Position numbers and translations under genes: made by a program
From: Kryptolebias marmoratus
Lineage: Eukaryota > Chordata > Actinopteri > Cyprinodontiformes > Rivulidae
Direction of reading: 5' to 3'
NCBI RefSeq assembly: GCF_001649575.2
Contig: NC_051434.1
Location: 7,972,255-8,036,254, forward strand
DNA length: 64,000 bases
The notes under the pieces: model-generated
Database searches by the model: none
Told to the model about the DNA's origin: nothing
Seen by the model: only the letters and a program-made list of their open reading frames with translations
Part shown: one piece after another, positions 22,670 through 43,440 of the stretch
Position numbering within the stretch: position 1 is the stretch's first letter
Layout of the letters: the number at the start of each line of letters is the position of its first letter

Positions 22670-22765
22670 CTCATTAATTTCATAAACAGTTCAATTTCGT
22701 TTCTTTATATAGCACCAATTCAGAGCTCTTTACGGACAAAGTTAAAAGATATAGTGCAAGTTTGA
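22670..22765 (+). repeat. Fragment of a common fish interspersed repeat
   Basis: The phrase TTTATATAGCACCAATTC followed by a GCTCTTTACGGACAAAGTT-like segment matches, from memory, a fish repeat with the core ATATAGCGCCAATTCA and a CAAGGCACTTTACA follow-on. Only a short, diverged piece is present. Confidence 0.4.
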
Positions 22766-23589
22766 TTCGATAAAGCTCTTTCTTTTTTAAAAACACATTT
22801 AACATACTATAGTGTTGAATCATTTGGACCTAAATCTCTATTGGCACTGACTGGAGCAGCATTTCTGATGACTGTTTTTGTCATAAGACGTAAAATACAA
22901 TTATTCAGTGCTTCAAAATGTGCAGTAAAACATACATAAAATGTGATTTGAGCAGTGAAGACAAACAAAAGCAATGTGTTTCTATAAAGACATCATTTAA
23001 CATTCATTCAAGTTAATTTAAACATTCATAAACTCTTCAGGTTGACGGTCTACGACAGTCTTTGCTACAGTACCCCTGATGTAGCCCTGTCCACATTAAC
23101 ACACAAACTTTACTAAACTCAGCAGACTTTAGGGAGGCAGTGACACTGCAGCCCACTTTGTGCACGACTTGCTTGTTGGCAAAGGTTCTTAGTCATTAAG
23201 GACATGGTGATTTGAAAAGTTTAAAAAGAAAAGAAAAGGTGACTTCTTTTCCTGTTTCTCTTCTCATCTGAGGAGCTTCATCGGTTCAGCTGGAGATGAA
23301 GTGCGGCGCTCCATGCTTTAAAACTGCACAAAGTCACTACAGTTACGAAAAACTGAACTCACATGCAAATCAGTCTCCCTTCTCTCCCCCCCCCTGCAGT
23401 TCATGAAGTCTATGTTGGTCTGGTTCACATGAAGGATGTTTTGGTCACATGCATGAAGGGGCAGACGGGTGTGAAACTGCACTGAGAGTTCTGGAGGGTT
23501 GGAATCTGACACCGCCTCCTCTGCTCAGTGGTTTTTCAGGTTTACTATAAAGACGCCTTCCTTCGTCCTTCATCCCCCTCTCAGTTTGC

Positions 23590-23720
23590 ACAAATGGAGC
23601 AACTCAGTCCAGTTTTAAAGCTTGGAGCTCTGCAGTTCGACTGAAGAAAGCTCCTCGAATGAGAAGAGAGGCAAGAACAGAACATCGTCCAGTTTTGGGA
23701 TGTTTATAATCGCTTTCCAG
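23590..23720 (+). repeat. Possible interspersed repeat fragment
   Basis: The order GAGCTCTGCAGTTCGACTGA, AGCTCCTCGAATGAGA, GAACATCGTCCAGTT resembles a recurrent vertebrate repeat with the phrase 'gaagctcctcggatgagaggcgaaacg'. The match is from memory and the copy is diverged. Confidence 0.35.
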
Positions 23721-24344
23721 AAAGCAACACAACAACTGAGCCATTTTACTGTTTTTTTTACACATCTGGCAAGACTTGTTATGGCTCCTTTGGTAATAAT
23801 TATCTTTGTGTGCTAAAAAGCTTATTTACTGAGAGGAAAAGCAGACAGTAAGAAATAAGCTGCAGTTGTTTTGGGAGAATCACGAGCTACTCTCTGGATC
23901 AAACAAAGTTCTGCATTCTTACCTGGGTGTAAATACATATTTTTAAATAAAACAAAAATATTCATATTAAAATATGCAGAGTAGTGTAGTTAGGGCCTCA
24001 CATTTTGCAAAAAGAAAAACAACTTTTCTGCTCCGTTTGCACATGTAAATAGAAACAGCCATCAGCTGTAAGCAGCATTTTTTATCTTTAAAAACACATT
24101 TTTGAAACAAAGGGTTTTAAAAAACACTGTATTCATTTGTGCTTGAAGAACAGAGATATGAAGGTAAAGATCATGCAGAGGCCTACTTTGAACTGACCCA
24201 CTTGTGCTTTTTGTTAGAAACCTCAACAATGGCACCATTTTTACCCGTTTTTCTACCATCCGGCTACTTCTGTCTCAACTTTATCGCAGATGGGTCAACA
24301 GTGTTGAAGGAAACTCAAGCTACAATTTTTGGGGTAGAAACTTA

Positions 24345-24600
24345 AGATGTTTAACTTCCGCCAAGGAGGTTATGTTTGCATTAGCATTTTTTGTTTGTTG
24401 GTGCAGAAGATTACACAAAACGTTATGAACAGATTTTCATGAAATCTTTAGGAAACACCAAACATGGTACAAGGAACAAGTGATTAGATTTTGGTAGTGA
24501 GCTGGAACTGACATAATGAAGATCCCTTTAGTCAGTAGTGATCTAAGAAGAGAGACCCTTTGGCCTTGGTGGAGGTTTGCCCTTTCAAAGTGCTTCTAGT
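24345..24600 (+). repeat. Interspersed repeat with CCGCCAAGGAGG / CTTGGTGGAGG ends
   Basis: It begins TTCCGCCAAGGAGGTTATG and closes with GGCCTTGGTGGAGGTTTGCC. Between them lies CAGATTTTCATGAAATCTTTAGGAAA and a TGATTAGATTTTGGTAGTGA segment. This is a layout I recall from many teleost genomes. It is distinct from the 'TAGCAAAATATC' family. Confidence 0.55.
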
Positions 24601-24637
24601 TTAGGCTGCTTTTCATTTTTGATGGGTCAGTATTGAC

Positions 24638-24643
24638 TTTATT
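24638..24643 (-). terminator. slc39a4: Candidate polyadenylation signal of slc39a4
   Basis: TTTATT on the plus strand reads AATAAA on the gene strand, about 250 bases after the stop codon. Other AATAAA-like signals lie further downstream, so this choice is tentative. Confidence 0.4.
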
Positions 24644-24893
24644 GCAACCTACTTGTTGGAATTTCTGCTTCTGGTTTTTTTCAAACAAATAAATCTATTT
24701 AAAAATATCTAGAGTGGCGCGGTCGGGGCCTTAATTGTGAATTGGAGCATCTGGCTGTATTTGGTTTACATCTGTTCTTGTAGTCCCCTTGTGACCACAA
24801 TGAGTGAAATATCCAAAAACTCCCAGTTTTCTGTTTGGCTTCCAGAAACAAAATGAACTCCCTGGGCAGCTTGATCTCTTAAAATTAAAACTG

Positions 24894-33549
<8,656 letters not shown>

Positions 33550-33760
33550 ATTTGAAAAAACAAACAACTAACAGTTTATCTGACAGAAAGAGGTTAAACG
33601 GGAGAAAAGGGCAGAGACGGTCCCGGGTTATTCTCGCAGACACTTTGAGGCGTTTAAAGCTCGGCTCGGAGATATAATCAGTCAGAATCACCGGATCTGG
33701 ACTCTGGGTTGTGATTGGCTGAGACGTGGCTCGCGCTTTGCAGTACCTGGTAATTAAAAC
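33550..33760 (-). promoter_or_regulatory. slc39a4: Probable slc39a4 promoter with CCAAT box
   Basis: The DNA just upstream of the start codon is GC-richer than its surroundings. It carries ATTGG at 33,714-33,718, a CCAAT box on the gene strand about 165 bases upstream of the ATG. I did not find a clean metal-response element (TGCRCNC). Confidence 0.4.
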
Positions 33761-34009
33761 ACCTGCAGCCAACGGGGCAGACGAAGATGTTTCCATAGCA
33801 ACTGATCAACTTAACAAAACAGCTTCAAAATCTTCAACACGAGTTTATTTACTGGCTGACAAAAATATTAATGAGAGAAAAGCTTTATTTTTGATATTTA
33901 GATGAGCAGAAAATTTTCTGATATTTTCCAACAATTAAAAAGAGAAGCTAAAGAAATTATCTGTGGTGTGAACGCTGAGGGCTGAAAGACAGCTGAAAGT
34001 TGCTGAAGA

Positions 34010-34385
34010 AGCAAAAACTTGTAGTTGGTAAAGCTAAAGGAAGCAGAGATTTAGCTAAAATCCAAAAGCAGCAAAACACTAGCTAAAAGCTAAAAGTAAC
34101 AAAGTGTAAGCTAAAAGTAGCATGAGTCTAAAAGTAGCAAAGCACTAGCTAAAAGCTAGCAGCAAAAGGTTAGCTAAAAGCAACAAAATATTAGCTGAAA
34201 GCTAAAAGTAGCACAAGGCTAACTAAAAAGAGCAGAACTTTAGCTAAAAGTTGTATGTAAAAAAAAAAACTTTAAAAAAGTTGATAATATAAAAAAGCAG
34301 CAAAGGCGAACTAACAGTTAAAAGTATCAAAATGGCAGCTAAAGGCTAGCTAGAAGCTACAAATAACAAAAGGCTAGTTCATATT
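34010..34385. repeat. Degenerate tandem array of AGCTAAAAG units
   Basis: Many loosely spaced copies of AGCTAAAAGCTAAAAGTAGC and close variants run for about 370 bases, with unit lengths varying from roughly 15 to 30 bases. No reading frame is conserved. It begins about 460 bases upstream of the slc39a4 start codon. Confidence 0.8.
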
Positions 34386-35080
34386 TTACATATTCAAGCA
34401 AATGAAGGGGAACCTATAAACTGCTGATACCTGCTACTGTTCAGGAATGTATTTCTTCGATTATGTTTGACTTGACTTTTATGTTTTCATCCTAGAAGAC
34501 ACATTTTTCTTGTTTTTAAATCAGAGAAAAACTGAACAATCTGTTCAAGGCTAAGAATAAACAGCAAAACAGTGATTAACTGACTCACAATAGTAAACAA
34601 AGCAAGTACAGCAATTAAAACATCCCAAAATGTGCTAACTCAAGTTAATATGCTGTAGGTGTTTTGTCCTCAACAATGTTTAGTTATGATCTGAACCGAG
34701 CAAAACACAGTCTGTAACACCAGCATGAGCCATTAGTGAGGTGAAGTGTTTTTAGACATTCATTTTCTTCCCTTCCTCACAGACGAGTGCAGTGCTAGAA
34801 GATTTATTACGTATATATACAATTATGTTTATTCTTTCCTGCATGGCATCACTCCACCACAAATGACCTCAATAAAATCCCTTTATCTGCAATTTGTTTC
34901 ATCCTTTGCATCTTATCTAATGAGGAACAAACAAACAAATAAACATCCCCCCTGATAAGTTAGACAAAATAACTGTGTCACTAAAACAATAAATCAGGAA
35001 TCTAAAACTGGCAATTAAAGGGATTTAAAGAATGCATATCACCTGCCGCCACTGCCTGATAATCTGGGGTCTTGCAGGCT
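34386..35080. other. AT-rich spacer
   Basis: No supported gene or recognised repeat in this roughly 700-base stretch. Confidence 0.6.
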
Positions 35081-35084
35081 GCGT

Positions 35085-35560
35085 TAGCACTCAGTGTGCA
35101 CGTTGAGGATGACTACCTGCTACTACCACACTGAATTTTAACTCAGTATCTGTAAAATTGGCTGAGGTACAGCCTTTTCTGTATTTTCCAAGATCAGTTG
35201 GTTATGGCGGTCATCTTGAGTTGAGGTGACTCCAAAAGTTAACCAGCTGTAGAGGTCCATGCAGTGATTAATTCCTGAAGAGTTGATTAAAATCCATCCA
35301 GTGTTCCATGAGATATTTCGCTAACAGACAATGCTTACTGGTAACATTTTAAACACAATCTATTAGAGCTCAGAATATGTGTCAGGGATCAGACTCCACT
35401 ACTACTACTCTAATATTTAAGTCAATATCTGTAAAACTGTGAGTTGGCAGCCATCTTGAATTGTGGTTTATGAGTTATTTTGCTAACAGACACATGAACA
35501 CACAGACAGGACAAAAATACTATCGTCTGCCTTCGCCTTTTAGTGGCGGGTGATAAATAT
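35085..35560 (-). repeat. Two adjoining copies of the 'TAGCAAAATATC' family
   Basis: The motif order (GTTGAGGATGACTACCTGCT, ATCTGTAAAA, GGCGGTCATCTTGAG, GATATTTCGCTAACAGACA) appears at about 35,085-35,345. A second, shorter copy follows at 35,365-35,560, ending CCTTCGCCTTTTAGTGGCGG. The repeated order shows a tandem insertion or duplication. Confidence 0.7.
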
Positions 35561-36079
35561 AAACATGTTTCTGCCAAAAACAGCCTGTCAGAACATGAAT
35601 CTAAAACTGACACACACACAAAAAAGACTTTAATCATGAAAACATGTTTATTTTTCGACCACAAGATGGCGCTGCTGCTCTGTGTAACATCACCAAACTG
35701 TCTGAAGATGCCTTTAAAAGTAGGAATATTATATTTTGTAGGAAAAGTTTTTTTGGGAAAAAAAATAGGGTCTATAATTTTTTTTAAAAAGCATTTGTTT
35801 TCATATATAATTCAGTACTGTTCAGCCATAACATTATGGCCATCTTTCCTAATCATGAAAAGGTCTTTCCCTCCAGAACCTGTGCAGGTTCTGGTCAAAC
35901 GGTGTACTGGAAGGTCTTGGAAAGATGTTAAGGTTAGAGCGTTTATGTTGTGAAGTGGTGATTGGATGAAGACTCGACTGCAGGACTGAAATGGCAAGAA
36001 AAAGACTAATGAGTGCACGAGAAAGATAAGCTATTGAGCATCCTAACAGCAACAAACTTTAAAAAAAAAACATGCTTCA

Positions 36080-36340
36080 TATAACATGACAGGGACGCAA
36101 ATAAACAGAACGAACAGTGAAGACATGAAAACACAGACCATAAATATACACTGGAGCTGACGAGACACTGGTGGAAACAATGAAGATAATTACAGGAGCA
36201 GAGCGGAGGATATGACAATCAGGCAGAGAAAACACCAAATTAAGACAGAAACTAACTTTAAGACTAGTACATTACAACTAAGAAAGAAAACCAAGAATAA
36301 GCCAAACAATAAAACATAAAATCAAACAGTATTTACAAGA
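36080..36340 (-). repeat. Possible reversed LTR-like short element
   Basis: Plus strand reads ATGACAGGGACGC, GAGACACTGGTGGAAACAAT, AAGATAATTACAGGAGCAGA, then GAAAACCAAGAATAAGCC. This resembles the reverse complement of the fish short elements that begin TGTCA and contain TCACCTGT, as at 39,851 and 47,730. Ends are not defined. Confidence 0.35.
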
Positions 36341-38034
36341 AACAAATACTTTAAAATACCATTTCAGCCTGTGGAGTGGGGTCTCACACAGCTTCTCACA
36401 CAGATCATCAGAAAGTGAACATATTAGCCTGCACAGATGTTTAAGTCTAAGGTAAAAGTCAATATAACATTAAAGATGCAATTTTCTTTCTTCTAAATCT
36501 AACAAAATATAGCCATGTTCCTCAGTTACTTGTCAGTAGTTGTACCATTTTGTCTGATTGATTGTTTAGCAAAACTGACATTTTAGTATGTCTCTAAGTC
36601 ACAGTTGATTCAAAAATGTGTTGATTTCATGCAGGAAATTTATTTTACTTACTTTCTCTGACACTCTACACAATGCATACTTCTTTTCTGCTGGAGAAAA
36701 GGTCAACATGTAATGACTGTGGTGCAAAATACTGCAAATCATTCAACACAACAAAGTTTCATAAAACAAAAACAAGTTACAAAGCAGAATAGAGCTCCTT
36801 TAAATGTTTCAGTGCATTTTCTGATTTCATTCAGCATTGTGAAATATTTTTGTGTATTTTTCGGCTGTTTGTATTTTTCTATTGCATGAAGTATTTACTG
36901 ACTTTGCTTTCTTTTTCGTAATATTTTTGTATTTTCTGAAATGTTGCCTCTTGTGAAAATTTGTTTCATTCAAATTGCAGTGAGGAAAGAACAAAAAAAC
37001 AATTTCTTGTCCAATAATCCTTTACAAAATCTAACCAACAGATTTATTATTTGTGAAAATGATTTATGCTGTTGCTTTAAGTCTGAAAGAAGAGCAGAAA
37101 TCACTTCAGGAGTCACTCGCTGTCAGTCTCACAGATCACTTCAGGCACAGATATTGAATTGATTGGCTGCACATTGCTTTAAAGTCATGGATGGACAGCA
37201 ACACACACGGGAAGACAAGCGTGCTTGTGGTGTGGGACCCCGGACATCTGCTCCTGATTTACACACACACACCTCTCAGAGACAAAACACTGATTGTCCA
37301 GTGACCTGCTTTCATAACGGCGTGTTGTCGTCAATTCAGGTCATGCTGTCTGTCAGATAAACCTGTAGATGTTCTCAACATCCATTAGTCAAGTTCAACA
37401 GTGTCTCTTAAGAAAACAGCTGGTTTTACATCACCTCATGAGGCAGCACAGTGTCTCAGTGTTTATGAGGCAGTATAAAATACTTTTTTTTTTTTTTACT
37501 TTTAGGGGCTGACACACACAGACGTTAAATTCATCATCAAAGCAACAATATATACTGTATATTACTAGCTCTAACTTTATAATTATGACCGTTTTTAGGA
37601 ATGAAGAAATATCAAAATTCTCAATCACAGGCGGATCATAAAACACTTTCCATTAAATTCAATGTATGTTGATTAAATTTTCTCATCTGTTCAGTTTGAA
37701 ATGTTTTCCTGCAAAAAGTCAAGTAACATAAAAAAGAAAACAGTGACCAAAAATGTGCGGTGAAGGTGTTCATCAACTTGTGTGTCAACCTCTTAAAAAT
37801 GCTGTTTTACAATATTTAAACCTAAAGAAATCAAAACAGTAAAAGTCAAGTGTTTCCCAACCAAATCAAAAGATATATATTAACAAAAAAAACAACATTA
37901 GGAGAGCATAAAATTTCAAGAAAAGCACTGTTTCTGGTCTTTTATGTCCTTGTAGAGAAATGTCTGACACTAGTGGTGCGTTTGTTGGACGTAGGAAAGC
38001 AGGTGGAAGAGTCAACAAATCAAACAAACTCAAA

Positions 38035-38385
38035 AGTCAGAAACCACGGGCAGGATAACAAGACATGGCAGGAACAGAACAAACCAAAGTTAACTGGAGT
38101 CAACAGGAGGATCTGATAAAGACCAGCGGGAAAGACTAAGGCGTTTATCCTCAGGGAAGCTGATCAATAAGTAACCACAGGTGTGCTGATTACTAACAGA
38201 ATACATGTGGTACACGAGAAGGTGGAAAGCAAGGAGGGCATCGAATGGTAAAACCATAATGAGAACAGGGAATGGCTCGACTCTACAGCCCAAACTGGTT
38301 AAACTTGTAATAAAACAGATGAAAAACAAAAAAAGATAACACAAAGAAGAACCAAAAACCAGCACAAAGATCCAAACCATGACAA
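38035..38385 (-). repeat. Possible reversed LTR-like short element
   Basis: Contains GACATGGCAGGAACAGAACA, CAGGTGTGCTGATTA, TGAGAACAGGGAATGGC and a terminal CAAACCATGACAACG. This is the reverse-strand layout of the same class as 39,851-40,447. Boundaries and family are uncertain. Confidence 0.35.
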
Positions 38386-38569
38386 CGTTTCAGTGATTGT
38401 AAAGATGCTTCACTTTGTGTATTAAATCAAATTTCCTCTCAGTGTAACACTACAGCCCCATGTCCCCTTTCTCAGGCAGCCCTACTTTCTCTCCGAGGCT
38501 GATGTTTCTATTACAGAAATAAAAGCATGACGCTTAATCCAGTTACATGTTCCCTGGACAACACAAACA

Positions 38570-38912
38570 CCCACACACACACACACACACGGACACGTGC
38601 ACACACTTGAATGCATATATCTTACAAAAACAAGCACACAGCCACCCACACAAACTAATATGCAGGCACAAACCTGGTTAAAACCATCCATATTGTGGCA
38701 AGTAATTACACACACACACACAAAGAAGTGGACAAATCTGAGCACACAGACATCACTGGAGACACACACACACAACTAAAACACACACACACACAAGGGG
38801 GCATGTGATTGAAGTGAGACCTCATGTTGTGAAAAGAGTCAAACACAGCTTTTTTTCATTTTGGAGTTCTGGAAATAAACACACACACGCACACACGCAC
38901 ACACACACACAC
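38570..38912. repeat. Cluster of CA microsatellites
   Basis: CA tracts at about 38,570-38,590, 38,710-38,722, 38,763-38,793 and 38,880-38,912, partly interrupted by CG. Open frames over this segment are low-complexity artefacts. Confidence 0.85.
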
Positions 38913-39850
38913 AAACTATTGTAATCTCCCGAGACAATTCCCCGCAGCGCTGTACACCCTTCCTGCGGTGTGACAACAGAGGGTGCAACGAGGCAACAGA
39001 ATGAAAACGGTAAGAATATTTTCTGATATTGTGAACCTTCCCACATTCTCTCTCCTTGTACTTCACCTTAGGCGTGTTTTAGTTTCAGGTTTTGATGCAT
39101 TAGAAGTGCAGTCTTGTCATTAATACATAATAGGCCTATTTGACCTGAAACACTCAGCTGGTGTGGGGACAACAATCTGTCTCTTAAGGTGGTATTTCAC
39201 TGGGCACGGCCGTAGGTTCAGTTTTCACTAAACTCTGAACGTTTGCAACGACCACCTTTGGGGCGACCAGTTTTTTAAAAATCCCATCTTGTTTTTGTGT
39301 GCACTGGTTGCATAACTGCATTCTTGGCTGTGCAAATTACTTTTGAAAGGTTAATATGTGAATACGGATGAATCCTGCTGAAACTGTACAGCTGAAACAA
39401 TCTGCTCAAAAAATAAATAAAATAAGATAAAAACAAAACAGAGTAGGAAGTATTTATGATAACCCTGATGATGTTTACGACGGCATGTTTCAGGCATTAA
39501 TCTAAAAAGTTTGTTGCAGATAACATTTGCTGGGGTGTTTACATCTGAAGGAACAATGAAATTAAGAGTAAAACAAGAGAAAATCTAAAAGTCAAAGACA
39601 CAAATTACATAAACACATGAACATATTGAGGTGTTTATACCATCACTGATAATTTGTTTCTCCCTGTCTTCTAGATATTTTTTAATTTTAGAGTCTTAAA
39701 TTCTCAGAAGATCACTCACATGTAACCCTTTAGGTGAACTTTAATTGGTATTTTCATGTTCTTTCTTGTTCATTGATTGAGTTAATTGTGTTCTTAATGA
39801 GGGCACAATTTATTCCTACATCTAATTAAAGGGTAGTTACACCAACTAAT

Positions 39851-40447
39851 TGTCAGGGTCCTGAAATGACCGCACAGGTTGAAAACCGTTATCCTAAGGG
39901 ATCCGTGCATATAAGTGAATGTCCTCACTTACTTTCTCAGTGTAGGTGGATCTCATGCGGCAACAACTCCACAATTGCAGACGGCCAAAAATGATCAAAA
40001 AACGCATTTTTGTGGTGATTTGGGTTTTTTCCTGTGTTTTGTTTTACTTCTGTTTTAGTTTATTGGTTTGTGTTTTAGTTTCTGTTCTCGTGTTTTTTCA
40101 CTTCCTCATTCCTCCTCAGTCTATTTCTCCCTCTGCATTCCTGTCACGCCCACTCACACCTGTCAAAGCCTGTTAATCTTGTCACCTGTCTCCACTTACC
40201 TGATNTACCCGGTCATTTCTTCCACTAGTCGCTGGTTCATTGTTTTTTGTTTGCCGTTAGCTGCCATGCTCCGTACCTTGTCTCCTTGTTGTTCTGCCCA
40301 CCGTTGTTTGATTTTTTGTTCTTTTAAGTTGCTGCCTCGTCAGCTGTTTGTTTTCATTTTGTTTCTTTAGTTTAATAAATTAGTTTTTTGTCCTTCTAAT
40401 TATGAGTCTGCGTTCTGGGTTCGCCATCGTCTCCACCGGTCCTGACA
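39851..40447 (+). mobile_element. LTR-like or MITE-like element with TGTCAGG/CCTGACA ends
   Basis: It begins TGTCAGGGTCCTGAAATGAC and ends CACCGGTCCTGACA, so the ends are short inverted repeats of TG...CA type. If the element is taken as GTCAGG...CCTGAC, both flanks carry AATT (39,848-39,851 and 40,447-40,450) as a possible 4-bp duplication. An AATAAA near 40,373 followed by a GT-rich end resembles the R region of a long terminal repeat. One undetermined base lies at 40,205. No internal coding region, so a solo LTR or a non-autonomous DNA element both fit. Confidence 0.55.
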
Positions 40448-41284
40448 ATTTTATTTCTTGTCAAAGGCATTTAAGAAAATTGCAGTAAAGTCAGAGGAGA
40501 TAAATAACTTTTAAATACAGAAAACAATTGAAAATGAGTTCATCCCCAGTTCAAATGAAAATTCCTACTGTTTTTGGAGCTAAAAATTAATATACAATCA
40601 CATTAAACCAACTTTTTAATAAAGCAGAAGTAACATCAAGGCTACAGGTTGATCTAAACACCAGACTGTGAGTTTTAAAAATTAAAACTAAATAATTAGG
40701 GCTCCGAATCACGTCTAGGCCCTGCTTTACACCAAACAATGGGAAACAATTGTTTTCAGCGCTTTTATTGTGATACCAATACGCTTTTAGTATGTAGAGA
40801 AACTATTAGAGAGAGAGGCTGGGCTGCACACCCACCCACACCGGTCAAATGTTAATGATTTCTTAAATTTGTTGGTGTTGAAATTCTTCAACCTTGCAGA
40901 TGGAAAGAATAATGACTGAAAGAGTGCAATAAAGAGATGGAGGAAGAGGAAGAATAGTAATGAGAAATACAGACTGAGAGATGGAGAGAAAACGAGAGAA
41001 AAGGAAAGACTTAAAAATAATAATCATGTCATGGCCTGATAGGTTTGGTTTTCCAATATTTAAATCAGCCGACTGGGAAATGAGAGAAAGACAAAAAGAA
41101 ATGGAGGCAGACTGAAGACACAGAGTGTGTGAGGAGAACAAAGAAACAGACGAAGAAAGGGACAGTGGAAGACAAAAGGTAATAAACAAAAGAAAAGATA
41201 TGATGTATGGATTTACGTCAAAAGTGTGGCTTTTACAACAAAATGAGAACTTTGAAAACTTTGCTAATGTTTATTATGAGCTAA

Positions 41285-42165
41285 TATTACAACCATAATT
41301 TCAAAAAAGTAAGCATGATGTGGAAAACTTAAATAAAAACTGGCTGTAATTATTTACAAATCTCATAATCCATATTTTATTAACACAGCAAACACATCAA
41401 ATGTTAAACTACAAAATTGTACTATTTTTAGAAAACAAATAAGGTTTGATTTTGGTTGCAGTAACACATCTCAAAAAACCTGGGACAGGGGCAAGAAAGG
41501 CCGTAAATGTAAGTCGTGCAAATAAGAAATAGCTGGAGCAGCATTTTGCAGCTAATTAGGTTAATTTTCAACAGGTCGGTAAGAGGACTGGGTATAAAAA
41601 GAGCATTTTAGAGAGGCTAAATCTCTCAGACGTAAAGATGGGCAGAGGTTCACCAGGCTGCAGAAAAATAATGAAACGGTTTCAGAATTGTTTTTTTACA
41701 GAAAAATGGGAAAACTTTCTTGAAGCCCTCAAGTGTCGATGGATTAAATCAGGTCTGATTCTGTTCTGGACAACCTTGCATGGAGTCAGGAACACTTCCA
41801 CAAATCATTGTCTGTAAACACAGTTCTCTGAACCATCTTCAAATGCTGGTTAAAGCTCTATCATACAAAGAAAAAGCCACATATGAAAATCAAATACTTC
41901 CCACTGTAATTGTCTTTTTCTGGTACTGTGCACAACCATTTGTTGGTGTTATTTCAACCGTTTGTTCTCTTTTTTTACTACAATTCCACTGATTATGCAG
42001 TGTACTGCCACCTGTCTTTTCGGAGAATACTGCACCAATGTAAGCATCAAGTAAAAACACCTCCACCGCTTGCTCAGGTTTGAGTGGCGTCAGCGCAGAA
42101 AAGTATATACAGGTTTTAGAACAGCATATGCTCCCATCCAGGTGACGTATTTTTCAAAGTTCTTA
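41285..42165 (+). mobile_element. Decayed Tc1-like transposon, plus-strand copy
   Basis: Starts with the terminal phrase TTACAACCATAATTTCAAAA and TTACAAATCTCATAATCC. It then runs through a GGACTGGGTATAAAAAGAGC segment to ATGGGCAGAGGTTCACCAGG, the usual start (MGRGSP) of this teleost Tc1/IS630-like transposase. Farther on come ACTTCCACAAATCATTGTCT and TATATACAGGTTTTAGAACA. The reading frame is destroyed. About 41,885-42,060 looks like unrelated inserted DNA, and the right end is missing. The segment is the reverse complement of parts of 48,360-49,320. Confidence 0.7.
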
Positions 42166-43027
42166 TGTGACAAATGTTGATACAAAAGTCTTATTATCAA
42201 AAAGCACAGCTGACCATGTTCAGAAAAGAGCATAAATTAGTCAGTTAGACAAGAAAAACTCCAACATGAACTCAAATTTAATGTTTTTTTATCAAATCAG
42301 ATGTTTCCGAATCACGATTTCACACCATCATCCAACTTCTGAAGTTACAACGAGCAGCAGTAAGACAGAGCAGGAAGTAAAAATGTGGAAATATAAAACT
42401 CAGAACACCTGAAGGAAGGTTTCAGTCCTGATTTAATGTTTATTGACATAAAAACTGTGTGAGCGCTGCCAGCGGTGGGAGGTTGAGTCATTTTACAGGG
42501 GGAAAATTTCATAATAGAAAAGCTGCTCTCTAGGCAGTTTTTACAGAACGACACGGCATGGGAAAATTTGTTTCGGATAGATTTAAAACTTTATTGTCAG
42601 GGGGTTCTGTCAGTTTAATCTCAGGAACAGTTATTGTCAGACAAATCTTTAATTTGATTTTATTGCATCAGTTTTTGTCTCCATTTGAACACCACAATAA
42701 AATACTCAAATTAAAAGCACTTTGCGCAAATGTTCACGTCTCCAAAAATTTTGATTCAAGCATGTTTACATTCATTCATTCATAAAAATATGCTTTTGTG
42801 TGTACTTTCTTCACACAAAACCTTGAATCCAAACCATCCTGTTTGAATAAAGTTCTTAATTATGATAATTGAAAACAGACACAATGATTTCTATATAATT
42901 CTTTTTATTTCATGGTAATATAAAAGATTTTTTCAATCATTTATGTTCAATTAAACAGATATACTTATAATTTACAGATATATGCAAAGAGCAAAATGTT
43001 ATTTCTTTAATTAATTATTATCTGTCT

Positions 43028-43029
<2 letters not shown>

Positions 43030-43063
<34 letters not shown>
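43030..43063. repeat. (TG)n microsatellite
   Basis: About 16 TG units in a row, immediately before a copy of the 'TAGCAAAATATC' repeat. Confidence 0.95.
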
Positions 43064-43066
<3 letters not shown>

Positions 43067-43440
43067 TGCATGTCCATTAGCAAAATCGCTCATGAAGCGC
43101 TTTTTATTGAAACTTTCTGGAAATAATTACTGGATATTTGTCTCCAACCAAGAAACTTTTGGTGTCAACCTAATTCAAGATGGTTGCCACAGTCAATCAA
43201 ACTTGGCAAGCACAAAAATAAATAGCTGTAATTTAGTCAAAATTAGAAATATTGAGCTAACATTTGTTGTAGCAGAAGCTGGGAGTCCAACACATACTCT
43301 GAGCTCAAACAGATCTGTGGTATTAGATTGTGCTAAATGTCATTTTCAAGGTTTAAGCCAAACCGGCCAAAACTCATCATGAGAAGATCTTCGTTTAAAC
43401 CTCCGCCATGAAAGGCGGCGGCCGGCGATATGCATTTCTT
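43064..43440 (+). repeat. 'TAGCAAAATATC' family copy, nearly full length
   Basis: Runs from CCATTAGCAAAATCGCTCAT through CTAATTCAAGATGGTTGCCA, GAAATATTGAGCTAACATTT, ACATACTCTGAGCTCA and CGTTTAAACCTCCGCCATGA to GGCGGCGGCCGGCGATATGC. This copy shows both the 5' start and the GGCGG-rich 3' end, so the element is about 370 bases. The preceding TG tract may be part of it. Confidence 0.75.

Larger units (their letters stand above)
19430..24637. other. Spacer between the convergent genes recql4 and slc39a4
   Basis: About 5.2 kb without a supported gene. It holds interspersed repeats (20,396-20,775, 22,670-22,765, 23,590-23,720, 24,345-24,600), an inverted repeat at 21,831-21,960, and AT-rich sequence. 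The right part could be a long 3' UTR of slc39a4 if a distal polyadenylation site is used, but nothing here decides that. Confidence 0.6.

Noticed and set aside
34010..34385. CRISPR-like regular array
   Set aside because: Unit spacing is irregular, there are no unique spacers, and the host is a vertebrate.
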